Assembly: GCA_004153385.1 (NCBI GenBank)
Contig: SDAL01000001.1
Coordinates: 620,001 to 684,000, forward strand
DNA from: Paracoccaceae bacterium
GTDB lineage: Bacteria; Pseudomonadota; Alphaproteobacteria; Rhodobacterales; Rhodobacteraceae
Reading direction: 5' to 3'
DNA length: 64,000 bases
Shown here: positions 24,021-32,509 of the stretch, piece after piece
Layout: each line of letters begins with the position of its first letter
Position numbering within the stretch: position 1 is the stretch's first letter
The notes under the pieces: generated by a model
The model's input: only the letters and a program-made list of their open reading frames with translations
Told to the model about the DNA's origin: nothing
Databases searched by the model: none
Made by a program: the position numbers and the translations under genes

Positions 24021-25295
24021 ATGACCAAGCCATTCAACCCGGCGGCACTCAAGCCGCGCGGGATCCTGTCCGTGCGCGCTGATGCCAGCACACCGGCACA
24101 GATTCTGTCGCAAATGCAGCGGACGTTCGAAGAGTTCAAAGCCGAGCATGAAAAGGAACTCTCGGATCTGAAAAAAGGCCAGCAGGATGTTGTGCGCTCC
24201 GAAAAGGTCGAGCGGATCAACACCGAGCTGACGGAACTGAGCAAGGCGCTCGATGACGTCAACCAGACCATGGCCGCCCTGCAGGTGGGCGGTGCCGGCG
24301 GCGGTCTTGCGGATCCGGCCAAGGCCGAACATGCGAGCGCGTTCAACGCATGGTTTCGCAAGGGCGAGCGGGCGATTGACGCGGATCTGCACGATCTGGA
24401 AGTCAAAGCCGCGTTGAGCACGACCAGCGATCCGGATGGCGGCTATCTTGTGCCAGAGCAGATGGCCACCGAGGTGGACCGCGTTGTGGGCACGGTATCG
24501 GCCATGCGCGAACTGGCGACCGTCATGCCGATCGGTACCGACACCTATAAAAAACTGGTCAGCATGGGCGGGACCGGATCGGGTTGGGTTGGCGAGCACG
24601 AGGGCCGCCCCGAGACCCGCACGCCGACGCTGCGCGAGTTGATCTTCAACGTGAAAGAGATCTACGCCAATCCGGCGGCCACGCAAAAAACGCTTGATGA
24701 TGCGCGCATCGATATCGCGCAATGGCTGGCCAACGAGGTGTCGACCGAATTTGCAGAGCAGGAAGGCCTTGCCTTCATCACCGGCGACGGTGTGGCCAAG
24801 CCGCGCGGATTGCTGACCTATGACACGGTGCCAAACGACGACTATGGCTGGGGCAAGCTGGGCTTTATCAAAAGCGGCAACGCCTCCTCGATCCAGAGCG
24901 CGGATTGTCTGATCGATCTCTATTATGCGCTCAAGCAGCAATACCGCAACGGCGCGACCTGGCTGATGAGCGATGCCACCATGGGCAAGGTCCGCAAGCT
25001 GAAAGACGGGGACGGCAATTACATCTGGCGGCTGCCCGAAGGCGGGGCCGAGTTGCCGACGATTCTCAACAAGCCCGCCCGCACCGATGATCATATGGGC
25101 AAGGTTGCAGCCGGCGGCGTGCCGATCGCATTTGGCAATTTCAAGCGCGGCTATCTGATTGTCGACCGCTTCGGCATCCGCGTTCTGCGCGATCCCTTCA
25201 CCAACAAGCCCTACGTGCATTTCTACACCACAAAAGGTGTGGGTGGCGGGATCCAGAACTTCGAGGCCATCAAGCTTCTCAAAATCGGGGCCTGA
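24021..25295 (+). CDS. Major capsid protein, HK97 fold
   Basis: 424 residues. The first roughly 100 residues form a coiled coil (ILSQMQRTFEEFKAEHEKEL and ELTELSKALDDVNQTMAAL) acting as the delta/scaffolding domain. The capsid fold follows: LSTTSDPDGGYLVPEQMATE, TGDGVAKPRGLLTYD, and C-terminal VDRFGIRVLRDPFTNKPYV. Cleavage by the adjacent protease should remove the coiled coil. GGAGGA SD ahead of the ATG. Confidence 0.96.
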   Translation: MTKPFNPAALKPRGILSVRADASTPAQILSQMQRTFEEFKAEHEKELSDLKKGQQDVVRSEKVERINTELTELSKALDDVNQTMAALQVGGAGGGLADPAKAEHASAFNAWFRKGERAIDADLHDLEVKAALSTTSDPDGGYLVPEQMATEVDRVVGTVSAMRELATVMPIGTDTYKKLVSMGGTGSGWVGEHEGRPETRTPTLRELIFNVKEIYANPAATQKTLDDARIDIAQWLANEVSTEFAEQEGLAFITGDGVAKPRGLLTYDTVPNDDYGWGKLGFIKSGNASSIQSADCLIDLYYALKQQYRNGATWLMSDATMGKVRKLKDGDGNYIWRLPEGGAELPTILNKPARTDDHMGKVAAGGVPIAFGNFKRGYLIVDRFGIRVLRDPFTNKPYVHFYTTKGVGGGIQNFEAIKLLKIGA

Positions 25296-25360
25296 TCTGC
25301 GGCGGGCGGCCACGGGGCCGCCCGACCGGCACTGCAACCGTTCAACCAAGGACATCCACC

Positions 25361-25798
25361 ATGAAAGATATCCATTCGGGCATGACCGCGCGGGTCGCGA
25401 TTGCCGCCAGCACATATTCCGCCACCACAGCGCCGCCTGCGGTCGATTTGCAAGGGTTCAACGCCGCAGAGATCGTGGTGAACATAGGGGAAGGCGGCAT
25501 CGTGTTTTCCAACACCAACAAGGTCGAGTTTGTCCTGACACATTCCGACGATGGCAGCACCTTCGCGCCGGTGACAGTCAAGGACGTACTGGGGGTCGCG
25601 GCGGTCACAGACGGGATCGTCAAGACGCTGGCCGCAGATCATCCGGCCGCGGCGGCGTATCGTTTGGGCTATGTCGGCACCAAGCGCTATCTCAAGCTGC
25701 AGGCGAAGTTCTCGGGCACGCATGGCACCGGCACGGCGCTTGCCGCCGTCGTGATTGCGGGCGAGGGGCATGACAGCCCGCAACCCGATCAGGTGTGA
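25361..25798 (+). CDS. Hypothetical head protein, possible decoration (145 aa)
   Basis: MKDIHSGMTARVAIAASTYS, beta-rich with GTKRYLKLQAKFSGTHGTG near the end. Located directly after the capsid gene, where decoration or head-stabilising proteins are commonly encoded. The pattern of a region giving distances and errors (VEFVLTHSDDGSTFAPV) recurs in many siphophage head genes of unassigned role. No defined family is claimed. Confidence 0.7.
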   Translation: MKDIHSGMTARVAIAASTYSATTAPPAVDLQGFNAAEIVVNIGEGGIVFSNTNKVEFVLTHSDDGSTFAPVTVKDVLGVAAVTDGIVKTLAADHPAAAAYRLGYVGTKRYLKLQAKFSGTHGTGTALAAVVIAGEGHDSPQPDQV

Positions 25799-25799
25799 C

Positions 25800-26390
25800 A
25801 TGCCACCGCCCGTGTTGCTTGTTCCACCGGCTGTGCTGCCGGTGGGGCGCGAGGAGGTCAAACTGCACTGCCGTTTGGACGGGGACGATGAAGACAGCCT
25901 GATCGACGGGCTGGTTCTGGCGGCCACCATGTTGCTTGACGGATACTCCGGAGTGCTGGGCCGGTGCCTGATCGCCCAGACATGGATGCAGGCCTACACC
26001 GGCTGGTGCCCACAGATGCCTCTCCCGTTTGCCGACTGTCAAAACCCGCAAGTCAGCTGGCTTGATCACGCGGGCGTCTGGAGGCAGGTGCCCGCGCGCG
26101 CCTTCGAGATTGTGCGGGGCGCGCGCGGCGACCGGCTGCGATATCTCGACGGGTTCACGGCGCCCGCTTTGAATGCGGATGTCGCCCATCCGGTGCGCAT
26201 CACGTTCACGGCAGGCTATGGCACAACGCCCGCAGATGTGCCGGCCCCGATCCGTCAGGCGATCAAGCTGACCGTCGGGTTCTGGTATGAACACCGCGAT
26301 CTGGATCCCGACAAACCGCCCGCCGCCGGTGGCGCGCTGCCCTGGGTCGCGGACCGTATCCTGTCGCCTTACCGGCGGGTGGGTGTGTGA
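25800..26390 (+). CDS. Head-tail connector, gp6-like
   Basis: 196 residues. VLPVGREEVKLHCRLDGDDE then DSLIDGLVLAATMLLDGYSG is the hallmark of the gp6/phage_connect_1 adaptor family (PxxLAEVKxHLRIDxDDxD). The C-terminus PAPIRQAIKLTVGFWYEHRD is the usual ending. It forms the ring under the portal. It overlaps the next gene by one base (TGATG). Confidence 0.85.
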   Translation: MPPPVLLVPPAVLPVGREEVKLHCRLDGDDEDSLIDGLVLAATMLLDGYSGVLGRCLIAQTWMQAYTGWCPQMPLPFADCQNPQVSWLDHAGVWRQVPARAFEIVRGARGDRLRYLDGFTAPALNADVAHPVRITFTAGYGTTPADVPAPIRQAIKLTVGFWYEHRDLDPDKPPAAGGALPWVADRILSPYRRVGV

Positions 26391-26734
26391 TGCGCGCGGC
26401 AAAGCTGAGGGACCGGATCGTGGTCGAGCGGCCTCTTTCGGGCGATGACGGTTATGGCAATACGGTGCTGGAGTGGAAGCCCCACCTCAAGCTCTGGGCC
26501 GATGTGCTGGAGCATCTGGGGCGTGAACGGATCGAGGCGGGCCGGCTTGCCGCCCCGCGCACCGCAACCATCCGTGTGCGGTCAAGTTCGCAGACGCGGG
26601 GGCTTACCGAGGCCGACCGGATCATCGCACGTGGCCTGATCTGGAACATCACCGCCATCGCCAATGTCGGGCGCACCGGCGCGCAGATCGAGATGACATG
26701 CGAGGAAACGACGTCTTCCACGCCTGTCGAGTAG
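26390..26734 (+). CDS. Head-tail joining protein, SPP1 gp16 / phage_H_T_join type
   Basis: 114 residues. MRAAKLRDRIVVERPLSGDD then GYGNTVLEWKPHLKLWADVL is the typical start of the stopper/closure family. ATG 26390 (TGATG overlap with the previous stop) is preferred over the GTG at 26387. The protein plugs the connector after DNA filling. Confidence 0.87.
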   Translation: MRAAKLRDRIVVERPLSGDDGYGNTVLEWKPHLKLWADVLEHLGRERIEAGRLAAPRTATIRVRSSSQTRGLTEADRIIARGLIWNITAIANVGRTGAQIEMTCEETTSSTPVE

Positions 26735-26753
26735 ATGGCCAAGGAGATTTGGA

Positions 26754-27098
26754 ATGTCCGTCATTGGAGCAGACAAAGTGATGCGCAAGCTGTCGCGGCT
26801 GGATCGCAAGGTCAAGGCCGAGGTGGATCTGGCCAACCAGAAAAGCGGCGAGGAGCTGATCGCGATCAGCAAGGTGTTGATCCCGAAACGCACCGGCGAA
26901 AGCGTGAAGAACATCAAGGGCAAACGGCTCCAGGATGGATCGTATCTGTGCGATTTCGGGGAAGGGGCCAAGGTGATCGAAGGCGATCGTGGCCCGCGCC
27001 CGTTCGTCAATCCGGCGCTGAAAGTATCGCGCAAGCGGTTCAAGGCGCGCGCGAAACGTGCGGTCAACAAGGCGGTGAAGGCCTCGTTCAATGGATGA
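26754..27098 (+). CDS. HK97 gp10-type tail completion protein
   Basis: 114 residues: MSVIGADKVMRKLSRLDRKV at the start, then the family segment VLIPKRTGESVKNIKGKRLQ and RPFVNPALKVSRKRFKARAK. Very basic C-terminus. It is in the expected place between stopper and tail terminator. Overlaps the next gene by 8 bases. Confidence 0.85.
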   Translation: MSVIGADKVMRKLSRLDRKVKAEVDLANQKSGEELIAISKVLIPKRTGESVKNIKGKRLQDGSYLCDFGEGAKVIEGDRGPRPFVNPALKVSRKRFKARAKRAVNKAVKASFNG

Positions 27099-27504
27099 CG
27101 GGCCCGCGCTTGCCCTGCAGCAGGTCATTGTCGCCACCTTGCGCGCGGATCCGGCGCTCGCAGGGATGGTGTCGGGCCGTGTCTATGACGAGGCCCCCGC
27201 AGATGTGGCCTTCCCGTATGTGCGGCTCGGCAATGTGGATCCGCAGGCGGACCGCATCGGCTGTTACACCGATGACCGGATCCGGTTCTCGATCGAATGT
27301 TATTCGCGCCCGCCCTCGGGTCGGGTCGAGGCGGGTCGCATCGGGTTTGCGGTGCGCCGCGCACTCGACGGGGCGCAACTCGATCCTGCTGGCTACACGC
27401 TCGACTGGCTCGACTATCTGACCCAAACCACCACGCGCACCCCTGACGGGGCCAGCTATGTTGCCACCGTCGCGTTCGAGGCGGCGATGGCACCTGCCGC
27501 TTAA
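27091..27504 (+). CDS. Tail terminator-type protein (DUF3168)
   Basis: 137 residues. ALQQVIVATLRADPALAGMV then RVYDEAPADVAFPYVRLGNV is the standard DUF3168 opening, and a DRIRFSIECYSR strand follows. Proteins of this family cap the tail tube at the head-proximal end. Confidence 0.85.
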   Translation: MDDGPALALQQVIVATLRADPALAGMVSGRVYDEAPADVAFPYVRLGNVDPQADRIGCYTDDRIRFSIECYSRPPSGRVEAGRIGFAVRRALDGAQLDPAGYTLDWLDYLTQTTTRTPDGASYVATVAFEAAMAPAA

Positions 27505-27552
27505 CCGCCCTTCGGCAAGGCCCGTTTCCCACACAGTATTGGAGGCCATCTC

Positions 27553-27993
27553 ATGGCAAAGCAAAAGGGGCGCACGCTCCTTGTCAAACTCGACACGAAA
27601 ACGGGAGAGAGCGCGCCTGACTTCAGCGTTCTTTGCGCACTCAACGCCAAAACCCTCACGATCAACAACGAGGAAATCGATGTCACTTCCGCGGATTGCG
27701 ATGATCCGGGCGGACGTTTGTGGACCGAGGTGCTTGATGGCGTCTCGCGGCTGAGTTTTACCGGCAATGGCACCTCGAAAAAGGACACAGCCGAGGTGCG
27801 CCTTGCCGCCGTATCGCTGAGCGCGCCGCCGGTGATCCGCGCGCAGGTGGTCGTGCCGAACTTCGGCCTTTTCGAATGTGATCTCTTTGTGCAGTCCTTC
27901 GAGCTGGGCGGCGAGATGACAGGGGGCGTGACCTTCTCGCTGACCGCGGCCTCGACCGGCAAGGTCGACTTTACGCCGGAGGCTGACACCTGA
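27553..27993 (+). CDS. Major tail tube protein (TP901-1 type)
   Basis: 146 residues. KGRTLLVKLDTKTG, then NAKTLTINNEEIDVTSADCD and FECDLFVQSFELGGEMTGGV are the pattern of the TP901-1/gp major tail family. Hexamer rings stack to form the tube. GGAGG SD. One-base overlap (TGATG) with the tail chaperone. Confidence 0.9.
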   Translation: MAKQKGRTLLVKLDTKTGESAPDFSVLCALNAKTLTINNEEIDVTSADCDDPGGRLWTEVLDGVSRLSFTGNGTSKKDTAEVRLAAVSLSAPPVIRAQVVVPNFGLFECDLFVQSFELGGEMTGGVTFSLTAASTGKVDFTPEADT

Positions 27994-28346
27994 TGTCGGT
28001 TCTGTCCACAGCGGCCTATGAAGAGGAGATCGGCGGGCAGTCCCGCCGTCTCGTTTTGCGCAACCGCGAGATCGAACGGTTCGAGGCGCAGTATGATGTC
28101 GGTATCTTCGCGCTTTGGGACCAGCTATCGGGGCGTGGCCCCGCGCCACAGGTGCGCCATGTGCGCGATCTGGTCGCACTGGCGTTGATCGGTGGCGGGA
28201 TGGCCGATCGCGCGGCCGATCAGCTGGTCGCAGATCTCGGGCCCGATCATAACATCGCTTTGCGACAGATCGCGTTTCGGGCGCTCGGCGTGGCCTTCAT
28301 CCCGTCTGTCCTCGAGAGTGATAAAAAAAAACGCGATGGCTCGTAG
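27993..28346 (+). CDS. Tail assembly chaperone, short form (GTA gp10-like)
   Basis: 117 residues: GQSRRLVLRNREIERFEAQY, DVGIFALWDQLSG and DLVALALIGGGMADRAADQL resemble the GTA gp10/phage TAC_11 family, which coats the tape measure during tail assembly. The zero-frame product ends shortly after nine consecutive A (28323-28331) at TAG 28344-28346. The frame overlapping it continues to the tape measure, so two products are expected. Confidence 0.88.
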   Translation: MSVLSTAAYEEEIGGQSRRLVLRNREIERFEAQYDVGIFALWDQLSGRGPAPQVRHVRDLVALALIGGGMADRAADQLVADLGPDHNIALRQIAFRALGVAFIPSVLESDKKKRDGS

Positions 28347-28564
28347 AGCAGGGTGATCGTGGACCCCTGCGCTACGGCTTTGCCGACCGGCTTCGCAATC
28401 TTTGCGGCGCGACCAACCGGCTGCCTGCGGAAATCCGTGACCTCACCCCTTTGGAAACCGTCGAGCTGATCGAGGCATGGAATGCGGCACAGGCCGATAT
28501 CGCCGGCGATGTGGCGCCCCCGAGTGTCGACGACTTTGATGAACTGGTGATGCGATATGGCTGA
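27993..28564 (+). CDS. Tail assembly chaperone, -1 frameshift product
   Basis: If ribosomes slip back one base on A AAA AAA, the chaperone continues as TRWLVEQGDRGPLRYGFADR, LRNLCGATNRLPAEIRDLTP, ending DDFDELVMRYG at TGA 28562-28564. The extension is 77 residues and open without interruption, with codon use like its neighbours, and it has no start codon of its own of note. The total is 190 residues. This parallels the lambda G/GT arrangement, in which the T extension recruits the tube protein. Confidence 0.82.
28325..28331 (+). promoter_or_regulatory. Slippery heptamer A AAA AAA for -1 frameshifting
   Basis: In the zero frame the codons are GAT AAA AAA AAA CGC. The heptamer A-AAA-AAA fits the X-XXY-YYZ rule for tandem tRNA slippage. 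The zero frame ends five codons on and the -1 frame opens a conserved-looking extension. Confidence 0.82.
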
Positions 28565-30881
28565 TGAGAACCTCGAGCGGATTACGATCCTGCTGCAGGC
28601 GCGCGACAAGGATTTCCATCGTGCGATGGACCGCAACAACAAGCTGATCGCGAAACTCAACCGCGAGGCCAGCCGCAACACCTCCCAGATGAGCCGCAAC
28701 ATCGATACCAACCTGTCGAAAGCGTCCTCGTCGGTGATGTCGTTCGGCAAGAGCTTCGCATTGGGCGCGGTCGGCGGGGCGGCGGCTGCGCTCTTTGCGG
28801 GTGTGACCTCGAATGTGAATGCCACCGTGCAGGCCATTGCCCAGCTTGGCGATGAGGCGAAACGCTCGGGGCTGGCGGTCGAGGCGTTTCAGGAATGGCG
28901 CTTTGTGGCAGAAACCAACCGGATCGCGGTCGACAGCCTGATTGACGGGTTCAAGGAGCTGAGCCTGCGCGCCGATGAATTCATCCTGACCGGATCCGGA
29001 TCGGCGGCAGAGGCTTTTAACCGTCTGGGCTATACCGCGACGGATCTGACGCAGAAGCTGAAAGACCCGTCCGAGCTGATGCTGGAGATTATCGGCCGGC
29101 TCGAAGGGCTCGACAAGGCCGCCCAGATCCGGATCGCGGACGAACTGTTCGGCGGCTCGGGGGGCGAACGCTTCGTGGAGCTATTGAGCCGTGGAGAGGG
29201 GCAGCTGCGCAAGACTATCGAGCGTGCCCACGACCTCGGCACCGTGCTCGATCAGGAGATGATCGATAAAGCCGACGAACTGGATCGGCGCTATACCGAA
29301 CTGGGTATTTCCATGGCCAGCATGTGGAAAAAAACCGCCGTCGGCATGGCGGATTTCCTGCGCCAGATCCTGAACATCCGTCTGGAAAGTGACAACCTTG
29401 CCGCCTCGGACCTGTTTCGCAATGCAGCGCAGGCCAAAGGGCTCCTTGGGCCGGAAGTGTCGGATGCTTTGGAGGGCAACAGCGATGCGGTGAAGGAAAA
29501 TGCGGAAGCGATCTCCGGCTTGCTGATCGAATACGAACAGCTTGCCGGTCAGGCCACGGGGCTTTCGCCCATCCTGCGCCAGTTCGCAGGGGATCTGCGG
29601 CGGATGGGCGAGGATACCGCCTCAACCGCGCTTCTCGATGCGGCCCTGGGGATGCAGCGGCTGTCGGATGAGCTGGATGAGGGCAAGATCAGCGCTCGAG
29701 ATTTTGAAGACCAGATGGGGGATCTGATCAGCAAGTCGCAAGATGCGTTTGCCGCGATCGGCGATATCGATGATGCGCGGTTCACCCGTGTGATCGAGCG
29801 TCTGGGCGGGCTTTGGGGCGCGCTCGAAAAGCTGCGCCAGAAGGCGGGCGAGGTTCGCTCAACGCTGCCCGGGCATGCAGTGGAGATGGACACAGGCACC
29901 TTCCTGACGGTCGATGATGTCGATCTGCCCGGCACGAAACAGGCGCCGATGCAGACGCCGCGCCCGCGTGCCGCTCCGCAGAATGTCGATTTCGACTGGT
30001 CCGGCCAAGGGGGCACAAGCGCAAGCGGAAAGACGTCCGGTGGGTCCGGTAAGGCCAGCACGCCCCGCGATGAATGGCAGTCGCAAATCGACAGCATCGT
30101 TCAGGAAACCCGCGCGCTGGAAAACGAGGCGGCGGCCTTGCTCGAGGTCGCAGGCGTGCGGGCCGATTATGCGAATGCGATGGAATATGCCAGAACGCGC
30201 GCCGAGCTTCTGACGGCCGCGCAAACGCAGGGCGTCAAGATCACCCCCGAGTTGGAGGCGCAGATCGACCAGCTGGCGCGCGCCTATTCCGAGGCGGGGG
30301 GCGCGGCCTCGGATGCGTCCGACCGGATGCAGTTGATCGAACGCCAGGCTGATGCGGGGGCAAGCGCTATGACCAACCTCTTCATGTCGATCACGGACGG
30401 CGCGGACGGGGCAAAGCAGGCGCTTGCGCAGCTTCTTTTGCAGATGGCGCAGGTGCAGATGCAAAAAGGTGCGGTCGGGTTGTTTGGCGGCGGCAGTGTT
30501 CTGCCAGCCCTCGGGGCGGCTGTGGGCTGGTCGTCTGGGGGCTACACCGGACCAGGGCCACGTCATGCGCCTGCAGGCATCGTGCACAAGGGCGAGGTTG
30601 TGTGGTCGCAAGACGATATCGCGCGATCGGGCGGTCTTGCGGCTGTGGAAAAGATGCGCCGGTCGGGGGAACGGCTGGCACCGGCGGCGGTGGGCACTCT
30701 GGCACAGGCGGGCGGGTTCGGGCCGCCGGTCGTGACGGGCAGCACATTGACCCTGACCGATGACGGAAAGATCGGCGCCATGATCGACTGGAAGGCCACA
30801 CGCGCAGGGCGCGCAGCGGTGGGCGCATCACAGCAGGCGTTTAAAGCCACGGCCAAAGAGAAAAACGAGCGGGGGGTTTGA
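28557..30881 (+). CDS. Tail tape measure protein
   Basis: 774 residues, the largest gene of the tail-shaft set and right after the chaperones, as in all siphophages. It has a coiled N-terminus (AMDRNNKLIAKLNREASRNT), a hydrophobic segment (SFALGAVGGAAAALFAGVTS), helical body, and a Gly/Ser linker near residue 480. The C-terminal GYTGPGPRHAPAGIVHKGEV followed by VWSQDDIARSGG is a familiar tape-measure ending. Tape length sets tail length, so a tail of order 100 nm is expected. Confidence 0.93.
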   Translation: MADENLERITILLQARDKDFHRAMDRNNKLIAKLNREASRNTSQMSRNIDTNLSKASSSVMSFGKSFALGAVGGAAAALFAGVTSNVNATVQAIAQLGDEAKRSGLAVEAFQEWRFVAETNRIAVDSLIDGFKELSLRADEFILTGSGSAAEAFNRLGYTATDLTQKLKDPSELMLEIIGRLEGLDKAAQIRIADELFGGSGGERFVELLSRGEGQLRKTIERAHDLGTVLDQEMIDKADELDRRYTELGISMASMWKKTAVGMADFLRQILNIRLESDNLAASDLFRNAAQAKGLLGPEVSDALEGNSDAVKENAEAISGLLIEYEQLAGQATGLSPILRQFAGDLRRMGEDTASTALLDAALGMQRLSDELDEGKISARDFEDQMGDLISKSQDAFAAIGDIDDARFTRVIERLGGLWGALEKLRQKAGEVRSTLPGHAVEMDTGTFLTVDDVDLPGTKQAPMQTPRPRAAPQNVDFDWSGQGGTSASGKTSGGSGKASTPRDEWQSQIDSIVQETRALENEAAALLEVAGVRADYANAMEYARTRAELLTAAQTQGVKITPELEAQIDQLARAYSEAGGAASDASDRMQLIERQADAGASAMTNLFMSITDGADGAKQALAQLLLQMAQVQMQKGAVGLFGGGSVLPALGAAVGWSSGGYTGPGPRHAPAGIVHKGEVVWSQDDIARSGGLAAVEKMRRSGERLAPAAVGTLAQAGGFGPPVVTGSTLTLTDDGKIGAMIDWKATRAGRAAVGASQQAFKATAKEKNERGV

Positions 30882-30882
30882 G

Positions 30883-31548
30883 ATGGCACGACCGGTGATT
30901 ACCCTTTCGCGCCAATTGATGCGGCAGATCCAGTTCGACTGGCGGATCGAATGGCGCGGGGTGGCGAGTGGCACGGCGTTCAATGGCAACAGTGCGTATG
31001 TCGTCAATGCACTGCCGCGCTGGATCGGCACGCCGCAATTTGTCACCGCCAGATCCGCGCTGGCGCACTGGCGGGCGACCATTGCGCAGATGCAGGGCCG
31101 GCACGGCACAATGCTGATCGACATGTGCGAGCCTGCGGCCTTCGGGACGCAGGCGGGGGCCTATAAGGCCAACGGTCTGCCCTTTGCCAATGGCACCTAC
31201 CTGACCACCGGCAAGGGAATAGAACTGGAGCGCACGGTGCGGGCGCATAGGCCGGCTGCGCGCGGTGCGACCTCGATCCTTGTGACCGATGATGTGCCGG
31301 GTGTGGGCCAGATCATGAGCCATGACGACTGGCCGTTCATGGTGACTTTCGTCACCGCGCTGGAGGGCGGGGTCTACGAGATCGGCGTGCAGATGCCGCT
31401 GCGGCGCGCGATTGCGCAAGGCGACACGATCCGGATGCAGGGGCGTGGCCTCTTCGAGGTCACCGACGAGGCGCAGGGCTGGGCGAGCTACGGGCTTGAC
31501 CGCGTGGCCACGCCCTCGATCAGCTTGCAGGAGGTTTTGAACCGATGA
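30883..31548 (+). CDS. Distal tail protein (221 aa)
   Basis: MARPVITLSRQLMRQIQFDW, beta-rich, with RWIGTPQFVTARSALAHWRA and RGATSILVTDDVPGVGQIMS. Its position immediately after the tape measure and its size match the Dit-like/tail-tip component of alphaproteobacterial siphophages. Exact family not claimed. It overlaps the next gene by 4 bases. Confidence 0.72.
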   Translation: MARPVITLSRQLMRQIQFDWRIEWRGVASGTAFNGNSAYVVNALPRWIGTPQFVTARSALAHWRATIAQMQGRHGTMLIDMCEPAAFGTQAGAYKANGLPFANGTYLTTGKGIELERTVRAHRPAARGATSILVTDDVPGVGQIMSHDDWPFMVTFVTALEGGVYEIGVQMPLRRAIAQGDTIRMQGRGLFEVTDEAQGWASYGLDRVATPSISLQEVLNR

Positions 31549-32108
31549 GCGATGATGTGTATGCGGTGCTGCCGCTGGCAGAGATCGACACGGCGGATGG
31601 CACTTTCCGGTTTTTGATGGGCACTGACGGGGTGTTTGTGGACAGCGACGGGCGCGAATGGCAGGGCTCGCTCCTGATCGATGCGCCCGCCGTCACCATG
31701 GCCACCAACGGCACGGCACCTGCGGGCCGGATCGGTATCAGCTACTTTCAGGATCCGGATGATCCCGATCAGGTCATCGACCAGCTCAAGGAGTTGGGGC
31801 TTGGCTATATCGAGGGATACCAGATCCGGTTCTATGATCAGGCGCTGTTCTCGCCCGAAGAGATGATGGCGCCCACAGCGCCCCCCACGCTGATCGCCAC
31901 GCGCACCATGCGCAGCCTGAGTTACAGCTATCAGGGCGTGGCCGATCGCGCGATCAGCGTGAGCTACGAGAGCATTTTTGAAGACCGCAAAACCGCAAAG
32001 CGCCGCCCCTTGAACCGGGCGGGGCATTCCGAATGGCTGGGCTATGAGAACCCGAGCCTCGAGTTCATGCCGACGGCCATCCGCAAAGACGAGGTGATGT
32101 TCGAATGA
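31545..32108 (+). CDS. Tail-tip assembly protein (187 aa)
   Basis: Beta-rich; contains GREWQGSLLIDAPAVTMATN, then GYIEGYQIRFYDQALFSPEE and LNRAGHSEWLGYENPSLEFM. Phage proteins of this size between Dit and the peptidase gene form the hub collar (compare the GTA gp12-gp15 order). Family not firmly assigned. Four-base overlaps on both sides. Confidence 0.7.
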   Translation: MSDDVYAVLPLAEIDTADGTFRFLMGTDGVFVDSDGREWQGSLLIDAPAVTMATNGTAPAGRIGISYFQDPDDPDQVIDQLKELGLGYIEGYQIRFYDQALFSPEEMMAPTAPPTLIATRTMRSLSYSYQGVADRAISVSYESIFEDRKTAKRRPLNRAGHSEWLGYENPSLEFMPTAIRKDEVMFE

Positions 32109-32509
32109 CGCCGCTTTATGCCCATCTGAATGACTGGCGCGGCAAGCCCTTTGTCTGGGGCGAGACCGACTGCGCCTGCTTTATCGCGTCCTGGGTGGCG
32201 CGGTCCGGCTTTGATGATCCGATGGCCGCCGACCGCTGGACCTATACTTGCGAGGGCGAGTGCACCCGAACGACCGGCTACCGGCGCGATCCCGTGGGGG
32301 TTGTGGGCGCGCGTCTGGCGGCGGTCGGCGTGGCGCGCGGCAATGAATTGCGGGCAGGCGATGTGGGGGTGGTCGAGATCTCGGGCCGTCCGGTCTGTGC
32401 GATCTTTGGCGGGCCGTGGTGGGCGGTGAAAGGCCCCGACGGTGTGACCACGCTGGCCCCGCGCATGGTGCGGGTGCTGGCCTTCTGGAGTGTCGGCTAT
32501 GATGCGTAA
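32105..32509 (+). CDS. NlpC/P60-like tail peptidase (DUF6950)
   Basis: 134 residues. FVWGETDCACFIASWVARSG gives the catalytic-type cysteine with preceding Asp (TDCACF), as in DUF6950/NlpC-P60 tail proteins that cut peptidoglycan during infection. The expected His is less obvious; candidates downstream are few, so activity is unproven. It is followed, with an overlap, by the central tail-tip protein. Confidence 0.78.
   Translation: MTPLYAHLNDWRGKPFVWGETDCACFIASWVARSGFDDPMAADRWTYTCEGECTRTTGYRRDPVGVVGARLAAVGVARGNELRAGDVGVVEISGRPVCAIFGGPWWAVKGPDGVTTLAPRMVRVLAFWSVGYDA

Noticed and set aside
23667-25415. 582-codon minus-strand frame across protease and capsid genes
   Set aside because: Spans two certain genes on the other strand and has shadow-type composition.
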